From contig NZ_JAIWPJ010000003.1 of the NCBI RefSeq assembly GCF_020515625.1, positions 372,001 to 436,000 on the forward strand: DNA of 64,000 nucleotides, in the 5' to 3' direction. A program made the position numbers and the translations under genes. The stretch's first letter is position 1; the number at the start of each line of letters is the position of its first letter. This DNA comes from Natrinema amylolyticum (lineage in GTDB: Archaea; Halobacteriota; Halobacteria; Halobacteriales; Natrialbaceae). Below are positions 8,607 through 17,165 of this stretch, piece by piece. The notes below the pieces were generated by a model. The model worked only from the letters and a program-made list of their open reading frames with translations, was not told where the DNA came from and did not search any database.

Positions 8607-8785
8607 GTGGGATTCGAATCAGGGAGGAGCTTTGCTCCGACCGTGGTTCAAATCCCATCGCGCCCGCTCGCTGTCGCGAACAATTCGTGAGCGACAGCAG
8701 TACAACGAGATGGCATTTGAACGAGACGAGTCGCGCACAGCGTAGCGAGCACGTCTCGTCGTTGTTCATAATCCCATCGCGTCCG
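8607..8785 (+). repeat. Degenerate copies of the tRNA-Arg 3' end separated by hairpins
   Basis: The last 22 bases of the tRNA (GGTTCAAATCCCATCGCGCCCG, at 8556-8577) recur exactly at 8645-8666, and again at 8764-8785 with one inserted base and one substitution. A weaker T-arm-like piece (GTGGGATTCGAATC) is at 8607-8620. Between the copies lie hairpins: GGAGC-TTT-GCTCC (8626-8638), GCTGTCGC/GCGACAGC (8670-8698), and a longer pair with ACGAGACG/CGTCTCGT arms around 8730-8762. This is the appearance of an attachment site used repeatedly, but no integrase gene is present. Confidence 0.7.
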
Positions 8786-8932
8786 TGATTCTGCGACGAC
8801 CGCACGCTCGAGCAGCGCCGGGTGATCGCCGAGATGCTGTCGACCGGGGGTAAACGTCGAGGGCGATATCGAGACCGGGTGATCGCTCGAGTCACCAGCA
8901 GATTTTTGCAGAGAGGACCGTAACCGTAGACT

Positions 8933-9085
8933 ATGAGCCTGACTACCGACGACTTCGCCGAATTCATGGCCGGCGACCCGGAGGACGAGGAAACGGTTCC
9001 GCTGGGTGATGCGCTCAACGAGCTGGCCGTCGACGTTGAGGGTGACGCTGTCGAGGCGGTCCGTGACGTCCGCGAGCAGATATGA
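8933..9085 (+). CDS. Small acidic antitoxin of a VapBC-type pair
   Basis: This 50-residue ORF begins MSLTTDDFAEFMAGDPEDEE and ends EAVRDVREQI. Its last four bases overlap the start of the PIN-domain gene (ATGA), the usual order and coupling of antitoxin and toxin. The protein is very acidic and helical, with no obvious AbrB, MazE or ribbon-helix-helix DNA-binding motif, so the VapB-type role rests on context. No RBS stands out; the ATG at 8933 gives the whole helical unit. It could also be a truncated antitoxin. Confidence 0.65.
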   Translation: MSLTTDDFAEFMAGDPEDEETVPLGDALNELAVDVEGDAVEAVRDVREQI

Positions 9086-9471
9086 AGCTCTTTCTCGATA
9101 CAAATATTATAGTCGCCGCGGTCACCAAGGATACTAACCGATCCGAAATCGCCGTTCAGGCACTCAATGAGTTCGATGAGACGTATACCTCCGTACTGAA
9201 TCTCATGGAGCTTCGAACTGTTTTGACCAAAAAGAAGGCATTCGAACGGGATCGCGTCGAACAGATCGAACAGCGCATCAGCTCCCGAACCACCGTTACA
9301 TTCCCAGATGCCTCCGATATGGTCGCGGCAAATCAACTGCAGGATGACACGCTCCTCTATCCGATGGACGCCCTCGTACTCGCAGCTGCTAATGCAATCG
9401 ATGCAACTCTCGTCTCTTTCGACGCTGAGTTGCGAGAGCATGGCGCGAAGCACCCACAAGATCTCATTTAG
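9082..9471 (+). CDS. vapC: PIN-domain ribonuclease toxin of VapC type
   Basis: The 129-residue protein is a single PIN domain. It begins MKLFLDTNIIVAAVT with the first catalytic Asp (D6), followed by Glu43 in LMELRTVL, Asp96 in MDALVLAAA and Asp114 in SFDAELREHG, the four-acid metal site of PIN nucleases. VapC enzymes cleave tRNA or rRNA and are neutralised by the upstream antitoxin. Third-position A/T is more frequent here than in neighbouring genes (codons such as AAA, ATT, AAT), consistent with recent horizontal gain next to the tRNA scar. The pair stands alone, with no other mobile genes visible. Confidence 0.9.
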   Translation: MKLFLDTNIIVAAVTKDTNRSEIAVQALNEFDETYTSVLNLMELRTVLTKKKAFERDRVEQIEQRISSRTTVTFPDASDMVAANQLQDDTLLYPMDALVLAAANAIDATLVSFDAELREHGAKHPQDLI

Positions 9472-9674
9472 CTTATGTCTAATTAGCCTCTGAATCCCGA
9501 GTCGATCGCGATCTTCCTTTGCTCGGACCCGCGGTGATCGCCACCGTTGTGCCAGCCGGCAGCGGAATTTCACTCGAGCGGACCATCTTCTCCCGAGCGA
9601 TCACTATCCCGCACGCCCCGCGAGTGCCCACCGGCTACGCAACGGTTATATCCGCTGCAGCCATTCATTTCGGC

Positions 9675-10003
9675 ATGACTACCAATGAATCTGCCACGTT
9701 CGGCGGGGTATTCGGTATCGTCGCCGTACTGGCGATACTCGTCGGAGCGGCGATATTCGGCTACGGCCTCTTGCTCGTTCCGACGTCGCTCCTCGGCGGC
9801 GCTGGATCGCCGCGATCGGGCTCTCACTGGTGCTCTCGGGACTGGTCGCGACCGACTGGGCCGGTGACCGGTTCGATCTCTCGAGGACGGCCCGACGCAG
9901 ACTGTCGCTCGGGTTCGCCGTACTCGCCGTGCTCCTGCTGCTCGCGTTCGTGGGTATCAGCGGCGCGTCCTTCGAGACCGAATCGATCGAATCCAGTTCC
10001 TGA
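9675..10003 (+). pseudogene. Frameshifted small membrane protein gene
   Basis: From the ATG at 9675 the frame encodes MTTNESATFGGVFGIVAVLA and a good transmembrane helix, through GYGLLLVPTSLLGG. It then falls into low-quality Arg/Ser-rich translation. Adding one base at about 9798-9803 (a GGCGGCGC run) restores a membrane protein: WIAAIGLSLVLSGLVATDWA, then FAVLAVLLLLAFVGISGA, ending at TGA 10001-10003. The promoter-like GGTTATATCC at about 9643 is intact. So the gene is either recently broken by one deleted base or carries a sequencing error. The intact product would have three helices and about 110 residues; function unknown. Confidence 0.7.
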
Positions 10004-10451
10004 GGCCCATTGCACGCCAGTTCTCCCTCGGTCCGTGAGAGATGACCGTCTGCCCCATCCTCGAGCGTTCGACTGTCTCGTCCGTCGCCACCGCTCGCTC
10101 GAGCGCTACCGGGAATTGGGTCGCACGGGCGTCTACCCGTTCCGGAACACCTTATTATTGTGAACAGTACCGCTACACTAATGTCGATCACTGCCGGTAA
10201 ATAGGATGTCGGGAGAGCCGGCCGAGGCAGCACGGGGGATACGGGGAATGCACTGATCATCGCCGCGCGACGATCACTCCCTGCTGCCGACGCGTGTCTA
10301 CCCTTCTGATACCAGTTCCTGCCCGGTAGCGGCCGCGCTCCCTCTCGAGCGCCCCGTTCGATCGCTTGCGGAAACCGCGGTCGTCACCGCTCCGGAATCG
10401 GGCGATCCATTCAGGCCGACGATACAACCCGTTCGATCACCTTTCGCCGGT
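10004..10451. other. Intergenic stretch without a supported gene
   Basis: About 450 bases follow the broken gene. Open frames are discontinuous or shadow-like, and no tRNA, repeat or strong palindrome was seen. A/T-rich spots occur near 10148 and 10195 but do not precede an obvious start. It may be decayed remains of a larger gene region. Confidence 0.4.
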
Positions 10452-11651
10452 ATGGACGAGACGGACACCAAGCCGATCGCGTTCGCGGGCCCGGACGCGA
10501 CGACCGAACCGGACACGTTCGCCGAGCAGGCGCGCCGGCGCGCCGAAACCGAACGCGAGGCCGTCGAGTGGGCCGTCACCGAACTCGAGTCGCTGATCGC
10601 CGCGGCCGGCGTCGACCTCGAGCCGCTGCTCGAGTACGCGCGCCGCAGTCGGGAGAGCATGCCCGACCGGTACGTGCGGGCCTACGAGGCGATGGCCGAG
10701 ACCCTCGACGTCGATCCGGCCGTCTACGAGGCCTACGCCTTCGCGTACAGCGACCTCTGTGACGAACTGGCCGACGAGCCGGCCGCCGATCCCTCGCGCG
10801 GGTGTACGAACGCGCTCGTGTCGCAGCCGCGAACTACCGCAGACGGCCCGCTCGTGCTCAAGAACCGCGATATCGCGGGGCGGGGTGCCCGCCCCAAGTC
10901 GGTCGTCGAACAGCCCCAAATCGACGACTATCACGGCTTTCTGACCGTCGACACCTGCGGCACAGTGATGCTCTACAAGGGGGTCAACGATCAGGGGTTG
11001 GTCGCGGCGAACACCTACATCGACGCCAACCGGGACGATATCGAGCCCGAGGCGCAGTTCCGGAACGGCACCGTCGTCCGGCGCGTGCTCGAGGAGTGCG
11101 CGACCGTCACGGACGCCCGCGACCTGCTCGCGTCGATCCCGACGCGGCAGTTGATGGCCCAGACGCTCTTCCTGGCCGACGGGACCGACGCCGTCCTGCT
11201 CGAGGTGAACCCGCTCGAGGAGCGCATCGCGGTCGACGATGACGGAGCGGTCGCCCGAACGAACCACTTCGTACTGTCGCGTTCCGACGATACCGAGAGT
11301 TCGCGACGCCGTCGGGAGCGAGCGACCGACCTGCTCGAGTCGGGCGGCGACGATATCGACCGGGAGTATCTCTGGCGGATCGCTGCTGATCACGAACACG
11401 GGCCGGGCGACGAGTCGATCTGTCGACATCCGGAGCCGGAGACGGACGAGTACGCGTTCGGCCAGTTGACGACCGCGAGCGCGGCGGTGTTCGAGGGCGG
11501 GTCGCCGACGGTCGAGATCGCGATGGGTAACCCCTGTGAGACCGAGCCGATGCGGTGTTCGTTCGGCGACGAACTCGCGATGGACCTTCGGACGGGGGGC
11601 CGATGGCTCGAGCGCCTCCACGTGGCCTGCGACGGATCGACGGCCTCCTGA
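10452..11651 (+). CDS. C45-family (acyltransferase-like) Ntn hydrolase
   Basis: The 399-residue protein resembles the penicillin acyl-CoA:6-APA acyltransferase (AAT) family, which activates itself by cutting before a Cys that then becomes the N-terminal nucleophile. The candidate cut is in RGCTNALV, with Cys118. Family-like phrases follow: LVLKNRDI, TVMLYKGVNDQGLVAANTYI, LLEVNPLEERIAV and ARTNHFVL. The substrate in archaea is unknown, with amide or peptide hydrolysis or acyl transfer all possible. There is no signal peptide, so the protein is cytoplasmic. It is probably monocistronic, with no clear promoter in the gap upstream. Confidence 0.8.
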   Translation: MDETDTKPIAFAGPDATTEPDTFAEQARRRAETEREAVEWAVTELESLIAAAGVDLEPLLEYARRSRESMPDRYVRAYEAMAETLDVDPAVYEAYAFAYSDLCDELADEPAADPSRGCTNALVSQPRTTADGPLVLKNRDIAGRGARPKSVVEQPQIDDYHGFLTVDTCGTVMLYKGVNDQGLVAANTYIDANRDDIEPEAQFRNGTVVRRVLEECATVTDARDLLASIPTRQLMAQTLFLADGTDAVLLEVNPLEERIAVDDDGAVARTNHFVLSRSDDTESSRRRRERATDLLESGGDDIDREYLWRIAADHEHGPGDESICRHPEPETDEYAFGQLTTASAAVFEGGSPTVEIAMGNPCETEPMRCSFGDELAMDLRTGGRWLERLHVACDGSTAS

Positions 11652-11897
11652 ACGCGATCCCGTCTCGCTGCGTCGGCGTCGGTCCGCGTCGAGCCGTTCC
11701 GTTCGATGCGGTCGGGTCCGCCCGTCCGCTGCGCTCTCGACTCGACGGTGTCCGTCTCGTCCGGGCGGCGAGTTCCGACGGTCGGCTTCGGGCCCGCGTC
11801 CGTCGTCCGTCGACGAACCTTGGTCGCGAATATAGATCACATAGATCGACGTATTGCTATTACGAAGATTCACGTAACAAAGAACGTCACAGTGCGC

Positions 11898-14800
11898 ATG
11901 GTCTCGTTTCGAGCCACCGGTGAGAGCGGAATCGATCGTCGATCGTTCGTCTCGTTGCTCGGTACGACGACGGGTGCGCTTGCGCTGTCCCGATCGTCCG
12001 ACGCGGTCACGACTGCAGACTCGGCGTCCAGCGATGGGCTCGAGTCCCTCTCGTTTTACTCGACGGCGTCACAGGTGAGCACCGAATACGCGCCGCTCAC
12101 CGACGAGGAACACGTCGTCGCGTGGGCCTCTGCGGACGCGTACGTGACGAGCACGAGCGACGGAACCGACGAAGCCGACGTCGTCTCCTACGAGGACGAG
12201 CGGATTCCGCTGATCACGCAGGACGGATCCGTGATGGGGATCGGCAGCGCCGGCTTTCTCAGCGACGAGCGCGGCGGGTTCGACGCCGGCAACGAGGAGT
12301 TCGTGCTGAACGTCTGGGACGAACTGCTGGGGCCGGACGGGACGGTGCTGTGGGACGAGAGCCACGAGCAGTACTGGGACCTCTCGAGTCACGAGACCTT
12401 CCGGCGCTACGCCGAGGACAACGGCTACGAGCTGCGAGCGCTCGCGGAGTTCGCGACCGACGGGACGACCCTCCAGTTCTATTCGACGGCGAGCCAGGTG
12501 TCGCCCGACGGCGACGCGCTCACCGAGGAGCAGTTAGCCGCAGACGACGATCTCGAGGTCCTCGCGTGGGCGGAATCGACGGCGACGAACGGCGATCAGA
12601 CCGGGTCCGACGCCGTCGAGTACGGCGACGACGAGCCGATTCCGCTGATCACCCGCGACGATCGCGTTGTCGGGTTCGGTGCGCCGTTCGTCGAGGACGA
12701 CAGCGATCACGACGAGAACCGAGCCTTCGTCCGGGGCGTCTGGGACGCGGTGATCGACGGCGAGACCGTCTACTGGGACGAGAGCCACGACCAGTACTAC
12801 GATACCGGCCGGTTCGAGACGTTCATCGCCGACGCCGAGAGCGACGGATACACCGTCACCGCCGCTGACGACCTGCTGGCAGTTCTCGAGGGCGCGAGCG
12901 ACGGTGCGGACGAGAGCACCGAGACCGACGCCGATGCGGTCGTGATCACGACGCCCGCAGCGGCGTTCACCGACGACGAACTCGCGGCCCTCGAGTCGTT
13001 CGTCGCAGACGGTGGGGCCGTGTTGCTCCACGATCAGGCCGATTACGGCGGCCACGACGAGACGGAGGCCCTCGACGAGGTCGCCGAGCGGCTCGATCTC
13101 GGGTTCCGATTCAACGCGGATCAGGTCGATGACGACGCGTCGGGCTGGGACAGCCACGTGTTCACGACGACGGCCTTCGACGAGGCGTATCTCCCGGAGG
13201 AGTCGGGTTCGGTCGGGCTGGCGGACGCCGACGGACTCGTGATCACGACGCCCCAGTGGGCGTTCGACGACTCGGAGCTCACAGCCCTCGAGTCGTTCGT
13301 CGCGGACGGCGGCGCAGTCTTCCTGTTCGATCAGTCGGACTTCGGCGGGAACGATCGAACGGGGGCCCTGAACGACATCGCCGACCGACTCGATCTCGCC
13401 TTCCGCTTTAACGGCGGGCAGGTCGAAGACGAGGTCCGGAACGCCGGCCCCGTCTACGAGCCGGTCGCGACGGAGTTCTCGCCCGCGTTCGACTACTTCG
13501 ACGGCCGAGACGGGATCGGGATCGAGTTCGACCGCGACGGTGAGTACTACGGCCGGGTCACTCGCGTGTTCGACGGCGACACCGTCGAGGTCGAGTTCGA
13601 CACCGAGTACGGCTACCGCGAGACCGTCCGCAACGTCGGCGTCGACACCGCAGAGACGCCGCCGACGGAGACCAGCCCCAGGGAGTGGTTCGGCGTCCCC
13701 GACGACGCGACCGATCACCTCCACGACTGGGGCGACCGCGCGTCGGAGTTCGTCCTCGAGCGGCTGGCACCCGACGGCGCGACGGTCGACGAGGCCGACC
13801 TCGAGGGCCGCCACGTCAAGATCACCTTCGACGAGGCGGAGCCGGTACGCGGGAACTACGGGCGACTGCTCGGTTACCTCCACTACGATCCGGACGACTT
13901 CGCGGCCGACTTCGACGCCGACTCGTTCTCGGTGAACTACAACCGCCGGATCGTCGCGGACGGGTACGCCCGCGTCTACTCGTCGGGCTTCGCGGCCCAC
14001 GACGAGTTCGCCGCGCTCGAGGAGGACGCCCTCGCGGCGGGTCGGGGCGTCTGGTCGGCGTCCGACATTGATGCGCTCACCGAAATTCGCAACGAGCCCG
14101 TCGAGGACCTGTTCGTCCCGTCGGCCCGGAGCATTCGCAGCGCTCGAGGCCGGAACGGCGGTCCCGTCCGGGACGATCGAGTGGCCGTGTCGGCGGCCCC
14201 GAGCGCCGAGCAGCGCCTCGAGGGCGACGGCGTCGCGTACGACGGCGATATTCCGCTGGTCGGGATCGACGAGCGCCGCCGGGTCGCGCTCGTCGGCGGG
14301 CCGCTGATCGACGAGCGCTACGAGGAGGGCGAGGGCTTCGGCGCGGACACGAGCGGCTACGGTAACTTCCCGTTCCTGACGAACCTGATCGACCACCTCT
14401 CGGAGCCCGACGGCGACGTGATAGTCGCCGGCGGCCAGGGCCAGTTCAATGCCGCAGGCTCGCTCTCCCTCGAGGACTGCAAGTACTATCTCCGCTATCT
14501 CGAGGGGGTCGACGCGCGGCTCCGCCAGATAAACGATCTGGAACGGACGCTGCCCGACGAGTCGGAGCCGCCGCGTGCCGTCTTGCTCTCCGCGCCCGCC
14601 CGAGAACTCGAGTTCGGAGAACTCCTCGCGTTGCGCGAGTATCGGAACCGGGGCGGCGCGGTCGTCCTGCTCGGCAGCGCGGCGGCCGACGCCGATCACA
14701 CGCGGAATCTGAATCGGCTTGCCGCCCGGCTCGATACGGATCTCCGGTTCAACGAGGATCGGATCATCGACGCGGAACGGAACCTCGCGGACGATCCCGC

Positions 14801-15062
14801 GGTCCTCGAGACGACGGCGTTCGACGACTCATTCCCGCTGTTCGATGCCTACGACCCGTCGGACCGTACGGACGAGGACGACGAGGCGGACGAAGCCGAT
14901 GAGGCACCCGGAAACAGCGACCACGCGCGGGGCCACCGCGGAACCGGTCCCGGAAATAGCGGTAACGCCCCTGGTCACGGCGGTGGCTCGCCGGGTAACA
15001 GTGGCAACGCGCCGGGGCATCGCGGCGGGCCGGGCAATAGCGGAAACGCGCCCGGCCGGTAA
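11898..15062 (+). CDS. Large Tat-exported multidomain protein with staphylococcal-nuclease-like domain
   Basis: The predicted product of 1054 residues starts at ATG 11898, just before a Tat signal (GIDRRSFVSLLGTTTGALAL, RR at 14-15). Residues 52-190 and 193-335 are two copies of one unit, each beginning FYSTASQVS and containing IPLIT, WDESHxQYxD and a helical end. Residues about 345-405 and 443-505 are paired units with VITTPxxAFDDSELTALES and DGGAVxLxDQ, GATase/DUF4350-like folds; a third is near 895-960. Residues 548-720 are the nuclease domain: VFDGDTVEV, R578, D583, T584, E586 and R656 match the staphylococcal nuclease catalytic set. The tail (1003-1054) is Gly/Asn/Ser/Pro/His-rich. Function: probably an extracellular or cell-surface DNase. 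The domain combination is unusual. Confidence 0.85.
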   Translation: MVSFRATGESGIDRRSFVSLLGTTTGALALSRSSDAVTTADSASSDGLESLSFYSTASQVSTEYAPLTDEEHVVAWASADAYVTSTSDGTDEADVVSYEDERIPLITQDGSVMGIGSAGFLSDERGGFDAGNEEFVLNVWDELLGPDGTVLWDESHEQYWDLSSHETFRRYAEDNGYELRALAEFATDGTTLQFYSTASQVSPDGDALTEEQLAADDDLEVLAWAESTATNGDQTGSDAVEYGDDEPIPLITRDDRVVGFGAPFVEDDSDHDENRAFVRGVWDAVIDGETVYWDESHDQYYDTGRFETFIADAESDGYTVTAADDLLAVLEGASDGADESTETDADAVVITTPAAAFTDDELAALESFVADGGAVLLHDQADYGGHDETEALDEVAERLDLGFRFNADQVDDDASGWDSHVFTTTAFDEAYLPEESGSVGLADADGLVITTPQWAFDDSELTALESFVADGGAVFLFDQSDFGGNDRTGALNDIADRLDLAFRFNGGQVEDEVRNAGPVYEPVATEFSPAFDYFDGRDGIGIEFDRDGEYYGRVTRVFDGDTVEVEFDTEYGYRETVRNVGVDTAETPPTETSPREWFGVPDDATDHLHDWGDRASEFVLERLAPDGATVDEADLEGRHVKITFDEAEPVRGNYGRLLGYLHYDPDDFAADFDADSFSVNYNRRIVADGYARVYSSGFAAHDEFAALEEDALAAGRGVWSASDIDALTEIRNEPVEDLFVPSARSIRSARGRNGGPVRDDRVAVSAAPSAEQRLEGDGVAYDGDIPLVGIDERRRVALVGGPLIDERYEEGEGFGADTSGYGNFPFLTNLIDHLSEPDGDVIVAGGQGQFNAAGSLSLEDCKYYLRYLEGVDARLRQINDLERTLPDESEPPRAVLLSAPARELEFGELLALREYRNRGGAVVLLGSAAADADHTRNLNRLAARLDTDLRFNEDRIIDAERNLADDPAVLETTAFDDSFPLFDAYDPSDRTDEDDEADEADEAPGNSDHARGHRGTGPGNSGNAPGHGGGSPGNSGNAPGHRGGPGNSGNAPGR

Positions 15063-15068
15063 CCCGAT

Positions 15069-16181
15069 TCAGGCGCGAACGCGGCGCCGCTCGAGGTCGG
15101 CCTCGAGCCGGTCGGCGGCGCGGAGTCGCACTCGTTTCGCGCGTCGTTTGGGAAGCTGCGAGTCGGTCACGCGGTCGGCGAGCGGGTCGTACGCCGACGG
15201 GGTGAATCCGAGTCCGCGCAGGTAGCGTCGGACGGCCCGATTCTCGAGTCCGTCGCGGATTGCCCCGTCGGCGATCGACTCGACGGTGTCGAACGCGGGG
15301 AGGCGGAGCGGCTCGTCGGAAGGCGCGTTCGAATCGATGATCGCGTCGGACTCCGTCGGCCGTCCCGAGCCGTCGACCACCGTTCCGTGGGCGTCCGCGC
15401 GGCCGACGATCGATCGCACCTCGTCCGCGAGTCGGAGCACCTGACTCGGCAGGGCCGCGTCGGGCGAGCGCCACTCGACGGTCGGCATCGCTCTTCGCAG
15501 TCGGACGGGGTTCCAGGCCGCCTCGTAGGGGTCGAACTCGTCGTCGAACGCGTCGGGGTCGACGCCGCGCTCGAGCGCGCGCTCGCGAAACCCGTCGTAG
15601 GCGTCCTCAAGTCGCCGGTCCCACTCGGCGACGCTGTCGACGTAGGGCCGGAGCTGGCCCTGTTCGGGGCAGGTCTCGTAACACGAGCGCCGGTAGAGGT
15701 ACGGTCGGGCGCACTCGAGGATGCGTTCGCCGCGGTAGTGGGCCGAACTGTTGACGAGCGCGAAGGCCGGGTCAAGCGCCGTCAGGGCGTTGAGTTGGTC
15801 GACGACGTTTGACTGTTCGAAGTGAATGTGGGTGCCGGCACAGACGCGGGCGTCGTCGAAGGCGGGCCCGACGATCCGGCGCTGGAGGTCGGTGCTCTCC
15901 TTGTCACGGTAGGGAATCTCGTCGGGCGAGGCGTACAGCGGCGTCGCCAGCGGGACGAGTCGCTTGTCCTGATCGCGCGCCGCGTCCACGACGCGTTCGA
16001 TCCGACCGAGCAGCTCCTCGCGGAGTTCGGCCATCGATCCGCACGGGGTTGTCTTGATCTCGAGCATCGGCTCGACGAACTCCGGATCGACCTGATCCGA
16101 GACGTCGAGCAGTGTATCGGGTGCGACCAGATCGCCGTCGCCGTCGACGACCCAGTACTCCACCTCGAGGCTTGTGTTCAT
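15069..16181 (-). CDS. gshA: Glutamate-cysteine ligase (gamma-glutamylcysteine synthesis)
   Basis: The protein of 370 residues belongs to the carboxylate-amine ligase (GCS2) type. It has the opening LEVEYWVVD, MLEIKTTPCGS, the metal/substrate region CAGTHIHFEQSNVV, and NSSAHYRGER followed by TVEWRSPDAA. In halophilic archaea gamma-glutamylcysteine is the main thiol in place of glutathione, so this enzyme makes it from glutamate and cysteine. The reaction is ATP-dependent and cytoplasmic. It points away from the flavoprotein gene, with a palindrome-containing gap between them. The assignment to GCL rather than another GCS2 enzyme rests on similarity and biology. Confidence 0.85.
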   Translation of the reverse strand: MNTSLEVEYWVVDGDGDLVAPDTLLDVSDQVDPEFVEPMLEIKTTPCGSMAELREELLGRIERVVDAARDQDKRLVPLATPLYASPDEIPYRDKESTDLQRRIVGPAFDDARVCAGTHIHFEQSNVVDQLNALTALDPAFALVNSSAHYRGERILECARPYLYRRSCYETCPEQGQLRPYVDSVAEWDRRLEDAYDGFRERALERGVDPDAFDDEFDPYEAAWNPVRLRRAMPTVEWRSPDAALPSQVLRLADEVRSIVGRADAHGTVVDGSGRPTESDAIIDSNAPSDEPLRLPAFDTVESIADGAIRDGLENRAVRRYLRGLGFTPSAYDPLADRVTDSQLPKRRAKRVRLRAADRLEADLERRRVRA

Positions 16182-16499
16182 GGATGTGTCTGGGAGCGCG
16201 GTGAGTGGCCCTCGAGCAAGCCGTCACTGGGCCATCCGGCGGACGGCGCTCGGTGAAGGGGCCACGTCCGTGCGGACGGGCGGGCCCTTCGCGTCATCCG
16301 AGCCGTCGGCCGATCGGTCTCCCGTTGGATTCGCTGGTAGGCACGATCCACGCGAAGGCGTTGAGCCTGCGAGGGCAGGTCGTGCTATCAGGTACCGACT
16401 CCCTCGATCGGCGAGCGTGATACCGGTAACACCAGTGTTACGAGGTTGTATCAACGTATCTGCTGGATTGATATCCCTTCGGTAACATGATAGAACTAC
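16182..16499. other. Intergenic region between gshA and the flavoprotein gene
   Basis: This 318-base gap holds the promoters of both divergent genes. It contains the palindrome listed separately and an A/T-rich stretch around 16463 (ATTGATATCCC). Another half-site, GGTAACATG, is near 16481. No open frame is convincing. Confidence 0.5.
16426..16441. promoter_or_regulatory. 16-bp palindromic operator candidate
   Basis: GTAACAC-CA-GTGTTAC has perfect 7-base arms and a two-base centre, about 60 bases upstream of the flavoprotein start. It fits a dimeric repressor. A related half-site GGTAACA occurs near 16481. No regulator gene in the window is linked to it. Confidence 0.5.
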
Positions 16500-17108
16500 A
16501 TGAGCGACGAAGCGACTGCGGACGACGCGTCAGTGATCGTTGTCGGCGGCGGCCCCGCCGGACTGAGTGCGGCCCTCTTTACCGCGAAGAACGGCCTCGA
16601 GACGACGGTGTTCGACACCGACGGAACCTGGATGCACAAGGCCCACCTGTTCAACTACCTCGGCATCGGCTCGGTCGGCGGCAGCGAGTTCATGGCGACG
16701 GCCCGCCAGCAGGTCGACGACTTCGGCGTCGATCGCCGCCAGGGCGAGGAAGTGACCGCGGTCAGCGAGGCCGGCGACGGCTTCGCGGTCGAGACCGAGG
16801 AGGGGAGCTACGAGGCCGACTTCGTCGTCCTCGCGACGGGCGCGAACCGCGACCTCGCGGAGGACCTCGGCGTCGCGTTCACCGAGGAGGAGACCGTCGA
16901 CGTCGGCGTCGAGATGGAAACCAGCGTCGAGGGTGCCTACGCGACCGGCGCGATGGTCCGACCCGAGGAGTGGCAGGCCGCGATCGCCGTCGGCGACGGT
17001 GCCGCCGCGGGACTTAACATCCTGTCGAAAGTACGTGGAGAACACTACCACGACTTCGACGTTCCCGCGGACGCCGAGCGCGTCTTCGGCGAACTGATCG
17101 CGGAGTAA
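16500..17108 (+). CDS. Short FAD-dependent oxidoreductase, thioredoxin-reductase-like but without CxxC
   Basis: The 202-residue protein has the FAD-binding motif VVGGGPAGLSAALF (GGGPAG at 16-21), a region corresponding to the second FAD contact (FVVLATGANRDL), and a C-terminal GAYATGAMVRPEEWQAAIAVGDGAAA closing the FAD site. It lacks both the NAD(P)H domain and the redox CxxC of thioredoxin reductase, replaced by the GTWMHKAHLFNY region. It therefore may be a half-size flavoprotein using another electron carrier, or a reductase with an unknown thiol partner. It is the first gene of a likely operon with the VOC and hydrolase genes. Confidence 0.8.
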   Translation: MSDEATADDASVIVVGGGPAGLSAALFTAKNGLETTVFDTDGTWMHKAHLFNYLGIGSVGGSEFMATARQQVDDFGVDRRQGEEVTAVSEAGDGFAVETEEGSYEADFVVLATGANRDLAEDLGVAFTEEETVDVGVEMETSVEGAYATGAMVRPEEWQAAIAVGDGAAAGLNILSKVRGEHYHDFDVPADAERVFGELIAE

Positions 17109-17165
17109 TCCCACTATCGAACCCGCGGAGCCAGCCGACTCAACCGACTCACCGAATTCAGTACG

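Noticed and set aside
12534-14699. A 721-residue minus-strand frame opposite the SNase protein
   Set aside because: Shadow frame of the real gene: no motif, no start context, and the opposite strand has a Tat signal and nuclease motifs.
14902-15060. Repeated GGTAACAGC/CCCGGAAACAGC units, possibly a CRISPR or minisatellite
   Set aside because: The repeats are in frame and encode the G-N-S-G-N-A-P-G tail of the nuclease protein; spacing is irregular and too short for CRISPR.
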